From NCBI GenBank assembly GCA_041393535.1, contig JAWKJY010000005.1, positions 186,001-250,000 on the forward strand: a DNA stretch of 64,000 bases, given 5' to 3'. How positions within the stretch are numbered: position 1 is the first letter of the stretch; every line of letters starts with the position of its first letter. The notes below the pieces were generated by a model. That model did not search any database. It was not told where the DNA came from and saw nothing but the letters and a program-made list of their open reading frames with translations. Origin of the DNA: JAWKJY01 sp041393535. Its GTDB lineage: Bacteria > Actinomycetota > Thermoleophilia > Gaiellales > Gaiellaceae. Both the position numbers and the translations under genes were made by a program. Positions 33,483-41,551 of the stretch are shown here, piece after piece.

Positions 33483-34913
33483 GTGCGCGCAGGGCGGATC
33501 GTGCTGGTGGTGCTGGGGGCGCTGGCGGTGCTCGTGTCGCTGGGCCTGCTGGCCGGCGGCGGCTTCCTCCTCTGGGCGCACGAGACCCAGCGGGACGCCG
33601 AGGGCTACTACTCGACCGTGCCGCACCGGTTCGAGTCGACGGGCTACGCGGTGCTCTCCGAGGGAGTCGACCTCGAGGGCGACGGCGCCGAGTGGGCGTT
33701 CGGGGAGGACCGGATCGGCACGGTCCGGCTGCGGGTCGACTCGAGCGATCGCCCCGTCTTCGTCGGCATCGGGCCCGAGCGCGACGTGCTCGCCTACCTC
33801 GACGGCGTCGCCCGCGATCGCATCCGCGACGTCGACGTCGACCCGTTCCGGGTCAGCTACGAGCGCTTCGAGGGCGGGGCGCCCGGGAGCGCGCCCGGGC
33901 AGCAGGAGTTCTGGGTGGCCCGGGCGGAGGGGGCGAGCGCCGACCTGCGCTGGACGATCGACGGCGGCGACTGGGTCGCCGTGCTGATGAACGCGGACGG
34001 CTCGGCCGCGGTCGGCGCCTCGGTCGCGCTCGGCGCGCGCGTCCCAGTCGTCCTGCCGCTCGCGATCGGCCTGCTCGTCGGCGGCGGCGTCCTGCTCGTG
34101 CTCGGGTCGGTGCTGATCGTCCTCGGCGCCCGTGGCGGCGCCGGGACGGCGACCGCCTCGCCGGCGGCCGGGCAGCCGCCCGCGTACGTCCCCGTGGCGG
34201 GGACGGAGGCCGCGCTCGCGGAGGGGACGACGATCGCGCCGGGCGCCGGAGCCGCGCCCGGCGGGCCCGCGGCCGCGTCGGCGCCGGGCGGGCTGCCGCC
34301 CGCGACCTACCCGGTCAACGTCGAGGCGGCCCTCGACGAGCCGCTGTCGCGCTGGCTCTGGCTCGTCAAGTGGCTGCTCGCGATCCCGCACTGGCTGATC
34401 CTCGCGCTGCTCTGGGTCGGCTTCGCCGTCGTCACCGTGATCGCGTTCTTCGCGATCCTGATCACGGGGCGCTACCCGCGCGGGCTGTTCGACTTCAACG
34501 TCGGCGTCATGCGCTGGACGTGGCGCGTCTCCTACTACTCCTACGGGCAGCTCGCGACCGACCGCTACCCGCCGTTCAGCCTCGGCCCGGAGCCCGACTA
34601 CCCGGCGACGCTCGACGTCGAGTACCCCGAGCGGCTCCACCGCGGCCTCGTGCTCGTGAAGTGGCTGCTGGTGATCCCGCACGCGATCGTCGTCGGCATC
34701 TTCGTCGGGGGCTGGGGGATCGGCCGCACGTGGTTCGGCGGCGGCCTCGTCGGCCTGATCGCGGTGATCGCGGGCATCGTCCTGCTCGTCACGGGCCGCT
34801 ACCCGCGCCCGCTCTGGGACGTCCTGACGGGCTTCAACCGCTGGACGTACCGGGTGATCGCGTACGCGGGGCTGATGCGGGACGAGTACCCGCCGTTCAG
34901 GCTCGAGCGGTGA
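33483..34913 (+). CDS. Membrane protein with two DUF4389 domains
   Basis: A 476-residue membrane protein. An N-terminal helix (7-28) is followed by a ~150-residue extracytoplasmic beta-rich domain (FESTGYAVLSEGVDLEGDG region), a second helix (~188-215), a Pro/Ala-rich linker, and two DUF4389 repeats. Each repeat carries paired helices, a (T)GRYPRxLxD motif, an RWTxRV motif and an ending (D)xYPPF. DUF4389 has no known function. The GTG start has a strong GGGAGGTG site. It ends eleven bases before the archease gene and is divergent from the NRAMP gene. Confidence 0.85.
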   Translation: MRAGRIVLVVLGALAVLVSLGLLAGGGFLLWAHETQRDAEGYYSTVPHRFESTGYAVLSEGVDLEGDGAEWAFGEDRIGTVRLRVDSSDRPVFVGIGPERDVLAYLDGVARDRIRDVDVDPFRVSYERFEGGAPGSAPGQQEFWVARAEGASADLRWTIDGGDWVAVLMNADGSAAVGASVALGARVPVVLPLAIGLLVGGGVLLVLGSVLIVLGARGGAGTATASPAAGQPPAYVPVAGTEAALAEGTTIAPGAGAAPGGPAAASAPGGLPPATYPVNVEAALDEPLSRWLWLVKWLLAIPHWLILALLWVGFAVVTVIAFFAILITGRYPRGLFDFNVGVMRWTWRVSYYSYGQLATDRYPPFSLGPEPDYPATLDVEYPERLHRGLVLVKWLLVIPHAIVVGIFVGGWGIGRTWFGGGLVGLIAVIAGIVLLVTGRYPRPLWDVLTGFNRWTYRVIAYAGLMRDEYPPFRLER

Positions 34914-34923
34914 TGATGCGCCC

Positions 34924-35312
34924 GTGACGTGGCGCTGGCTCGACCACACGAGCGAGGTCGAGCTGGAGGTCGTCGCCGGCGCGGAGGCCGCGGTCTTCGA
35001 GGAGGCCGCGGCCGCGCTCGGCGAGCTGCTCGACGGCGGGCCGGCGAGCCCGCCGAGCGCGAGGTGCGCGTCGCGGCGAACGACCGCGGCGCGCTCCTCG
35101 TCGCCTGGCTCGAGGAGCTGCTCTTCCTCGCCGAGACCGAGGGCCTCGTCCCCGAGGCCGCCCGGCTTCGGCTCGCGCCGGGCTCGCTCGCGGGCGTCGT
35201 CCGCGGCCGGCTCGCCGACGCGCGCCCGCTGGTGAAGGCCGTCACCTACCATCGTCTCGAGGTCGCGCAGGACGACGCGGGCTGGCACGCGCGCGTCGTC
35301 CTCGACGTGTGA
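34924..35312 (+). CDS. Archease, one frameshift
   Basis: A ~130-residue cofactor that activates RtcB RNA ligase. The N-terminus (WRWLDHTSEVELEVVAGAE) has the conserved DHTSE motif; the rest (LVAWLEELLFLAETEG and VKAVTYHRLEV, the family K-x-x-T-x-H signature) is in another frame. A single indel near 35040 joins them. Start GTG at 34924. It is directly upstream of rtcB, as in many bacteria and archaea, and only six bases separate the two genes. Confidence 0.85.
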
Positions 35313-35318
35313 GGACTC

Positions 35319-36749
35319 GTGCGAGGGCTCGTCCGCATCGACGACACGCTCTGGGAGCTCCCGGCCTCGGCGCGCGCCGACATGCGCGTCCCGGCGCGGG
35401 TGTTCGCCGACCAGGCGCTGCTCGACCGGATCGCGGGCGACCGCTCGCTCGAGCAGCTGCAGAACGTCGCCACGCTGCCCGGGGTCGTCGAGGCCGCGCT
35501 CGCGATGCCCGACGTCCACGAGGGCTACGGCTTCCCGGTCGGCGGCGTCGCCGCGACCGACGCCGCCGAGGGCGTCGTCTCGCCGGGCGGCGTCGGCTAC
35601 GACATCAACTGCGGCGTCCGCCTGCTGGCCCTGCCGGTGACCGAGGCGGAGCTCGGCGCGCGGCGCGCGGAGCTGATGCGCCAGATCGCGCGCGGCGTGC
35701 CCGCCGGGGCCGGCCGCGACGGGCCGATCGAGCTCGACGAGGCGTCGCTCGACCGCGTCCTCGCCGAGGGGCCGCGCGCGCTCGTCCGCGAGCGGGGGAT
35801 CGGGACGGAGGACGACGTCGTCCACACGGAGTCCGAGGGCCGCCTGCCCGGTGCCGACCCGCGGGCCGTCTCCGAGCGGGCGCGCGCGCGCGGGCGCGGC
35901 CAGCTCGGGACCGTCGGCTCGGGGAACCACTTCGTCGAGCTGCAGCGCGTCGACGCGGTGCTCGACGCGGCCGTCGCGGCGGCCTTCGGGCTCGCGCGGG
36001 GGCAGCTGACCGTGCTGATCCACTCGGGCTCGCGCGGCCTCGGCCACCAGGTCTGCACCGACCACGTCGCCGCGATGGACGCGGCGCTCGCGCGCCACGC
36101 GATCGTCCTGCCCGACCGCCAGCTCGCGTGCGCGCCGCTCGCCTCGCCCGAGGGGCGCGCGTACCTCGCCGCGATGGCGGCGGCCGCGAACTACGCGTGG
36201 GCGAACCGGCAGGCGCTCGCGCACGCCGTCCGCACCGCGATCGGCCGCGTCCTGGGCGCCCGCGTCGGGGAGGATACGCGCCAGGTGTACGACGTCGCGC
36301 ACAACGTTGCGAAGCTCGAGCGCCACCACGGCCGGGAGGTCTGCGTCCACCGCAAGGGCGCGACGCGCGCCTTCCCCGCCGGCGCGCCGGACGTGCCGCC
36401 GGTCTACGCGGCGGTGGGCCAGCCCGTGTTCGTCCCCGGCAGCATGGGAACCGCGAGCGTCGTCCTCGTCGGGCAGCCCGGCTCGCTCGAGCGCTCGTTC
36501 GGCTCGGTCTGCCACGGGGCGGGGCGCCAGCTCAGCCGGACGGCGGCGGCGCGCCGGATCACCGGGAAGGCCCTGAAGGCGGAGCTCGAGGCGCGCGGGA
36601 TCGTCGTCTGCGGCGCGAGCGACCGCGGCCTTGCCGAGGAGGCGCCGTTCGCGTACAAGGACGTCGATGCGGTCGTGAGCGTCGTCGAGCGCGCCGGCCT
36701 GGCACGGCGGGTCGCCCGGCTCGTCCCGCTCGGGGTCGTCAAGGGATGA
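35319..36749 (+). CDS. rtcB: RNA-splicing ligase RtcB
   Basis: A 476-residue GTP- and Mn2+-dependent ligase joining 2',3'-cyclic phosphate (or 3'-phosphate) to 5'-OH RNA ends. Motifs: YDINCGVRLL (metal Cys), GTVGSGNHFVELQ, IHSGSRGLGHQVC, YDVAHNVAKLE, and the nucleotidylated His in CHGAGRQLSR. All key residues are intact. GTG start. It is coupled with the archease gene upstream and overlaps the lipoprotein gene downstream (ATGA). With no visible tRNA intron context, a role in RNA repair after stress is likelier than splicing. Confidence 0.94.
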   Translation: MRGLVRIDDTLWELPASARADMRVPARVFADQALLDRIAGDRSLEQLQNVATLPGVVEAALAMPDVHEGYGFPVGGVAATDAAEGVVSPGGVGYDINCGVRLLALPVTEAELGARRAELMRQIARGVPAGAGRDGPIELDEASLDRVLAEGPRALVRERGIGTEDDVVHTESEGRLPGADPRAVSERARARGRGQLGTVGSGNHFVELQRVDAVLDAAVAAAFGLARGQLTVLIHSGSRGLGHQVCTDHVAAMDAALARHAIVLPDRQLACAPLASPEGRAYLAAMAAAANYAWANRQALAHAVRTAIGRVLGARVGEDTRQVYDVAHNVAKLERHHGREVCVHRKGATRAFPAGAPDVPPVYAAVGQPVFVPGSMGTASVVLVGQPGSLERSFGSVCHGAGRQLSRTAAARRITGKALKAELEARGIVVCGASDRGLAEEAPFAYKDVDAVVSVVERAGLARRVARLVPLGVVKG

Positions 36750-37975
36750 GGTCCGCCCTCGGCCTCGCGCTCGTCGCGCTCGTCGCCCTGGCGGCCGGCT
36801 GCGGCGGCTCCGGCGAGGAGGAGCCGGCGGTCGCGCCCGTCGAGCCCGAGCAGGCGCTGCTCGCCCTCGACGACGTCGGTCCCGGCTACGTCGTCGGCGA
36901 CGACTCGGCGTGCGGCCCGCTCGGGCTCGAGGGCGCCTCCGACGCGCTCGTCGGCCTCGTGCGCTCGCTGCCGGCTCCTCCCCCGGCCTGCGCGCGCGTC
37001 TTCGAGCAGCGCTACGTCGCGCCCGAGGAGGGCGAGACGGCGACCGAGGCCCAGGAGGACGCGCCGCCGCTCGTCTGGAGCGTGTCGCTCGTCCTGCCGG
37101 GCGCGGACGAGGCCGAGCGGGCGCTCGCGCTCGCGCCGGACCTCGTCGCGCAGCTCACCGGCCTCGCGCTCGCGCCGGTCGAGGACACCGTGCGCGTCGG
37201 CGACGCGTCGGTCGTGCTCGCCGGCGACGACGTCCTCGTCGCGGGCACCGGGGGCCACGACGGCCGGGCGATCGTCTGGCGGGACGAGGAGGTCGTCGGC
37301 GCCGTCGTCGCCGCGGGGCTCTCCCCCGAGGACGACGAGACGGCCGCGATCGCGCTCGCGCTCGCGCAGCGCACGCGCCTGGCCGTGCCCGAGCCCGGGC
37401 CGACCGTCACGGACGACCTCGAGGTCCCGCTCGGCGATCCCGCGCTCGGGGTCGACGTCTGGTGGCTCGGCCGGGCCGTCGACCTCGGCACGGGCGCCCC
37501 GGAGCTGCGGCTCGTCCAGGTGAACGCGCCGCTCGGCCCCGGGAACGGGCCGGGGAACCGGGCCCAGCTCGACTACGGGGCGTCCTCCGGGGCGCCCGCG
37601 CTCGTGCTCCAGCTGTGGCAGCCGGAGGCATGGGGCGCCTTCCAGGAGACGCCGCTCGGGCGGCTCGTCGTCTCGCCGCCGTGCGGGTCGGTCGGGCAGG
37701 TGGACGTCGGCGGGCGCGCGGTGACGCTGTACGCGGCGCCCGAGGCGGTCGGGCCCGCGTGGCCGGACATCGCCGCTCGCGGCCCTGCGCCCACCTGCCC
37801 GTCCGGGGAGCCCGACGTGTTCTGGGCGGCCGTCGAGCTCGACGGCGTGGTCGTGACCCTGGACGTCCCGCTCTGCCTCTCGTGCCTCGGGACGCGGCCC
37901 GAGCCGTACGACACCCGCGAGGCGCTCCTTGCGGCGGTCGAGCGGCTCGAGCCGTACCCGGGCCCGGCCGAGTAG
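36746..37975 (+). CDS. Lipoprotein of unknown function
   Basis: A 409-residue exported lipoprotein; the signal ends in LVALAAGCGG, with the acylated Cys at residue 19. The mature part is acidic and has several paired cysteines (ACGPL, PACARVF, SPPCGS, PTCPSG, LCLSCLG). Two halves of mixed alpha/beta character are apparent; no family recognised. Its ATG overlaps the rtcB stop codon, so it is co-translated with rtcB, although a functional link between an envelope lipoprotein and RNA ligation is not obvious. Confidence 0.75.
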   Translation: MRSALGLALVALVALAAGCGGSGEEEPAVAPVEPEQALLALDDVGPGYVVGDDSACGPLGLEGASDALVGLVRSLPAPPPACARVFEQRYVAPEEGETATEAQEDAPPLVWSVSLVLPGADEAERALALAPDLVAQLTGLALAPVEDTVRVGDASVVLAGDDVLVAGTGGHDGRAIVWRDEEVVGAVVAAGLSPEDDETAAIALALAQRTRLAVPEPGPTVTDDLEVPLGDPALGVDVWWLGRAVDLGTGAPELRLVQVNAPLGPGNGPGNRAQLDYGASSGAPALVLQLWQPEAWGAFQETPLGRLVVSPPCGSVGQVDVGGRAVTLYAAPEAVGPAWPDIAARGPAPTCPSGEPDVFWAAVELDGVVVTLDVPLCLSCLGTRPEPYDTREALLAAVERLEPYPGPAE

Positions 37976-38773
37976 CTACGACGGGCTCGTGAGCGGCAGC
38001 CAGATCCGGACGCGGTGGATCGGGCGCCCGTCGCGCGCGGAGCGCTCGAACGCGACGAGCTGCACCCGGGTCGAGCCGGCGGGCGGCGTGAACCGGAGCG
38101 TCGTCGAGAACGTCCCGCGCGTCCCGGTGCCCGAGGTCGCCTGGATGTCGCGCGTGACGAGGAAGCCGCCCGACTCGTTCTTTACGCGGAGCGTCAGCGA
38201 CGCCTCGAACGTGTTCGCCGTGCCGCGCACGCGCAGCGGGCTCGAGACGGTGTCGCCGACCGCGGGCGACTCGACGAGGATCGCCGGGGCGACGCCCTCG
38301 ACGTCCGTGCGGTCGATCGGGGGCGAGACGATGATCCCCTCGCCGCCGATCGCCTCGACGGCGACGCCGTCCAGGAGGAACTTCACCTGCTTCACGGTCG
38401 GGAACTGGGTCAGCGTGTGCACGACCTGGCCGATCCGCAGCATCATCGAGAGGCTGCCGCCGCCCGACTCGAAGCGGCGCGAGAGGTTCACGCTCGCGAC
38501 GCCGCCGCTGACGGAGACGCCGAGCAGCTTCGTCCCGGACGGGATCGTCGTCAGGAGGCCGGCCGCGCGCTCGGCGGCGGTCGGGCCCCTCAGCAGCTGG
38601 AGCATCGCCGCGCGGGCGACGCCGGTGGTCGCGGGAACGGTCCTGTGCGCGACGCCGACCTTCTCGCCGCGGACGAGGTAGACGCCGTCGGTGCGCGTCG
38701 CGGCCGGGGCGGCGCGCGCGGTGGGCGCGACGAGGAGCGCGCCGAGGACGAGGACGAGCGCGAGACGGGCCAT
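37976..38773 (-). CDS. Secreted GerMN/Gmad2-domain protein
   Basis: A 265-residue exported protein with a signal peptide (residues 1-21). Residues ~30-150 resemble the GerMN domain (DGVYLVRGEKVG, LLTTIPSGTKLLGVSVSGGVASVNLSRRF, QFPTVKQVKFLLDG). Residues ~165-265 form an Ig-like Gmad2 domain (ILVESPAVGDTVSSPLRVRG, FERSARDGRPIH). These domains occur together in spore-germination proteins of Firmicutes but also in many non-sporulating actinobacteria as envelope proteins. No other sporulation gene is visible. Convergent with the lipoprotein gene. Confidence 0.82.
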   Translation of the reverse strand: MARLALVLVLGALLVAPTARAAPAATRTDGVYLVRGEKVGVAHRTVPATTGVARAAMLQLLRGPTAAERAAGLLTTIPSGTKLLGVSVSGGVASVNLSRRFESGGGSLSMMLRIGQVVHTLTQFPTVKQVKFLLDGVAVEAIGGEGIIVSPPIDRTDVEGVAPAILVESPAVGDTVSSPLRVRGTANTFEASLTLRVKNESGGFLVTRDIQATSGTGTRGTFSTTLRFTPPAGSTRVQLVAFERSARDGRPIHRVRIWLPLTSPS

Positions 38774-38822
38774 GCGACGAGGATGACCGATCGCGGCATC
38801 GGCGCGCATCCGGGGATGCCCG

Positions 38823-39557
38823 TCAGCGCGCCAGCGGTTCCCCCGATGGCGCATCCGGGGCGTCCTCGGCGGCCGGGAGCGAGCGCAGCCGGCCGTCCTC
38901 CATCCAGAGGACGCGGTCGGCGACCGAGCGCAGCCGCGCGTCGTGCGAGACGACGACCACGCCGACCTGCTCGCGCGTCGCCAGCTCGCGCAGGAGCGCC
39001 ATCACGTCGCCGCCGTGGCGCGAGTCGAGGTTCGCCGTCGGCTCGTCCGCGAGCAGGAGCCGGGGCCGGTTGGCGAGCGCCCGCGCGATCGAGACGCGCT
39101 GCTTCTCGCCGCCGGAGAGGTCGCGCGCCCGGAACTCGAGCCGCTCGGCGAGCCCGGCCTCGACCAGCAGCTCGCGTGCCCGGTCGTGCGCGGCCGCCCC
39201 GCGCACGCCGGCGACGTTCAGGGCGATCTCGACGTTCTCGCGCGCGGTCAGCGCGTCGAGGAGGTTGAACGTCTGGAAGACGAAGCCGACGGTGTGGCGG
39301 CGGACGTCCGCGAGCCGCCTGCGGTCGAGCGCGGCGAGGTCCACGCCGTCGACGAGGATGCTCCCGGCGGTCGGTCGGAGCAGGCCGCCGAGCATCGTCA
39401 GGAGCGTCGTCTTCCCCGACCCGGACGGCCCCATGACGAGCGCGATCTCGCCGGGCTCCGTCGTCAGGTCGACGCCGTCGACCGCCCTGACCTCGGTGCG
39501 CCCGGCGCCGAACACCTTGACGAGGCCGTGGACGGCGAGCAGCGGCCCCCCGCTCAT
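38823..39557 (-). CDS. ABC transporter ATP-binding protein (LolD/MacB type)
   Basis: A 244-residue ATPase energising the FtsX-like permease encoded upstream. Walker A GPSGSGKTT, signature LSGGEKQRVSIARAL, Walker B LLLADEPTANLD and H-loop VVVSHDARL are complete. The GFVFQTFNLLDALTARENV segment is typical of lipoprotein/macrolide-type (MacB/LolD) exporters. The ATG overlaps the permease stop by four bases. It is the last gene of a four-gene reverse-strand operon with carbamate kinase. Confidence 0.92.
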   Translation of the reverse strand: MSGGPLLAVHGLVKVFGAGRTEVRAVDGVDLTTEPGEIALVMGPSGSGKTTLLTMLGGLLRPTAGSILVDGVDLAALDRRRLADVRRHTVGFVFQTFNLLDALTARENVEIALNVAGVRGAAAHDRARELLVEAGLAERLEFRARDLSGGEKQRVSIARALANRPRLLLADEPTANLDSRHGGDVMALLRELATREQVGVVVVSHDARLRSVADRVLWMEDGRLRSLPAAEDAPDAPSGEPLAR

Positions 39558-40654
39558 GCGCGGAAGACCATCGCGGGGTCGATCCGGTCGATCCGGCGGG
39601 CCGGGACGGCGGCCGCCACGACGGAGACGCCGAGCGCCGCCCCGAGCACCCAGAGCGCGTCGACCCAGCCGAGCGCCGTGACGAACTCCGGCACGCTGCG
39701 CTCGAGCAGCGGCGCGGCGAGCGCGGCGGCGCCGACGCCGAGCCCGCCGCCGAGCGCGCCCACGATCAGGCTCTGCTGCACGACGACGCGGTAGAGGAAC
39801 CCGCCGGACGCGCCGACGGCCTTCAGCACGCCGTAGTCGCGCGCCTTCTCGATCGTCGCGGTGTAGGTCGTCAGCGCGATCACGGCGCCGCCGACGACGA
39901 GCCCGATCACGACGAGCACGACGAGCACCGGCAGGAAGCCCCGGCTGACCAGCTCGGAGGTCGAGTCGGCCAGCTCCTGGCTCGTCCGCGCCTCGACGCC
40001 CGGCACGGCCGCGTCGATCCGCGCGGCGAGCGCGTCCGCGTCCGTGCCCGGCGCGGCCGAGACGACGACGAAGGCGACGTAGCCGTCGAGCGCGATCAGC
40101 GCCCTGCCGTCGTCGCCGGCGAGGAACGCGACGGCGAAGAGCGGGTTGCCGCCGTCGCGGACGCCCGCGATCTCGAGCCGGCGGCCGAGCACGGTGAGCG
40201 CGTCGCCGACCCCCAGCCCGTGCTCCCGTGCGAGGACGCGGTCGACCGTCGTCGTCCCCTCGACGGGGAAGAAGCGCTCGCGCGTCTCGGAGGGCAGCGG
40301 CAGCCCGGCGGGCGGGTCGAACGCGAGGAAGAAGACGTCGTACTCCTCGCCGGCGTCCGTGAAGCCGATCCGGCGCGTGTGGACGGGGATCGCGACCTGC
40401 ACGCCCGGCACGGCGGCGACCTGCTCGACCACGGCCTCGGGCAGCTCGGACGCGGAGCGGAACGGGTCGCGCGTGCCCACCTGGCCGACCCAGAGGTCGC
40501 CGGGCACCTCGCGGAAGACGCCCGCCGCGCCCTTCCACCCGCGGTAGAGCGAGAGGACGATCAGCACGAGCAGCACGGAGAAGGCGACGCCGCCGATCGA
40601 CATCAGCAGGCGGCCGCGCTCGGCGAGCAGGTTCCGGCGGGCGAGCGGGACCAT
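39554..40654 (-). CDS. ABC transporter permease, FtsX/MacB family
   Basis: A 366-residue protein with one N-terminal helix (~18-38), a large extracytoplasmic MacB-PCD-like domain (~45-240) and three C-terminal helices with the FtsX motif (ATIEKARDYGVLKAVGAS). A mechanotransmission-type exporter component acting on envelope substrates rather than an importer. ATG start at 40654 overlaps the carbamate kinase stop codon; an in-frame upstream extension is just the antisense of that gene. Confidence 0.9.
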   Translation of the reverse strand: MVPLARRNLLAERGRLLMSIGGVAFSVLLVLIVLSLYRGWKGAAGVFREVPGDLWVGQVGTRDPFRSASELPEAVVEQVAAVPGVQVAIPVHTRRIGFTDAGEEYDVFFLAFDPPAGLPLPSETRERFFPVEGTTTVDRVLAREHGLGVGDALTVLGRRLEIAGVRDGGNPLFAVAFLAGDDGRALIALDGYVAFVVVSAAPGTDADALAARIDAAVPGVEARTSQELADSTSELVSRGFLPVLVVLVVIGLVVGGAVIALTTYTATIEKARDYGVLKAVGASGGFLYRVVVQQSLIVGALGGGLGVGAAALAAPLLERSVPEFVTALGWVDALWVLGAALGVSVVAAAVPARRIDRIDPAMVFRA

Positions 40655-41541
40655 CAGGCGCGCACCCGCGTGCCGCGCTCGCCGGCGAGCACCGCGGGGG
40701 CGTCCTCGAGCGCGCCGATCGCGGCGAGCCCGCCGGTCGCCTCGACGAAGCGGCACGCCGCCTCGACCTTCGGGCCCATGCTCCCGGGCGCCCACGCCGC
40801 CGCGCGCAGCCCGGCGACGGTCGCCTCGCGGATCGGCTCCGCGGCCGGCGTGCCGAAGTCTCGCTCGACCGCCGCGACGTCCGTGAGCAGGAGCAGCGCG
40901 TCGGCGTCCACCGTCCGCGCGAGCAGCTCCGCCGCGAGGTCCTTGTCGACGACGGCCTCGACGCCCGCGAGCGCGCCGTCCCGGTCCACCACCGGGATGC
41001 CGCCGCCGCCCGCGCAGACGAGCAGGACGCCCGCGTCGACGAGCAGCCGGATCGCGTGCGCCTCGACGAGCGCGCGCGGCTCGGGCGAGGGGACGACGCG
41101 GCGCCAGCCCGGCCCGTCCGCTGCGACCGCCCAGCCGCGGGCCGCGGCGACCCGCCGCGCCTCGGCCTCGCCGTAGAGCGGGCCGATCGGCTTCGTCGGC
41201 GCCGCGAAGGCGGGATCCGCGGCGTCGACGAGCACCTGCGTCAGGAGCGCGGCGACCTCGCGCCCGGGCAGCGCCGCCCGCAGCTCGCGCTCGAGCGGGT
41301 AGCCGATCAGGCCCTCGCTCTCGGCGTCGAGCACGTCGAGCGGCGTCGCCTGGCCCGCCGCCTCCGCCTGGAGCGCGAGCAGCCCGACCTGCGGCCCGTT
41401 CCCGTGCGTGACGACGACCTCGTGCGCGCGGGCGACCGCCGCGACGGCGCGCGCGGCGTCCGCGAGCGCTCGCGCCCGGGCGGCCGCGTCGGGCCGCTCG
41501 CCGCGGCGCAGGAGCGCGTTCCCGCCGAGCGCGACGACCAC
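40654..41541 (-). CDS. arcC: Carbamate kinase
   Basis: A 295-residue amino-acid-kinase-fold enzyme interconverting carbamoyl phosphate + ADP with carbamate + ATP. Motifs: VVALGGNALLRRG at the N-terminus, VVTHGNGPQVGLLALQ, VCAGGGGIPVV, VVDKDLAAELLA and the C-terminal GSMGPKVEAACRFVE. All active-site loops are present. No arginine deiminase or ornithine carbamoyltransferase gene is nearby; instead it lies ten bases after a cyclic-2,3-diphosphoglycerate-synthetase-like gene and overlaps an ABC permease gene, an unusual context. Confidence 0.93.
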   Translation of the reverse strand: MVVALGGNALLRRGERPDAAARARALADAARAVAAVARAHEVVVTHGNGPQVGLLALQAEAAGQATPLDVLDAESEGLIGYPLERELRAALPGREVAALLTQVLVDAADPAFAAPTKPIGPLYGEAEARRVAAARGWAVAADGPGWRRVVPSPEPRALVEAHAIRLLVDAGVLLVCAGGGGIPVVDRDGALAGVEAVVDKDLAAELLARTVDADALLLLTDVAAVERDFGTPAAEPIREATVAGLRAAAWAPGSMGPKVEAACRFVEATGGLAAIGALEDAPAVLAGERGTRVRA

Positions 41542-41551
41542 GCGCAGCGGA

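Noticed and set aside
37976..38773. Evidence for sporulation from the GerMN domain
   Set aside because: GerMN/Gmad2 proteins occur widely in non-sporulating actinobacteria and no other sporulation gene is present.
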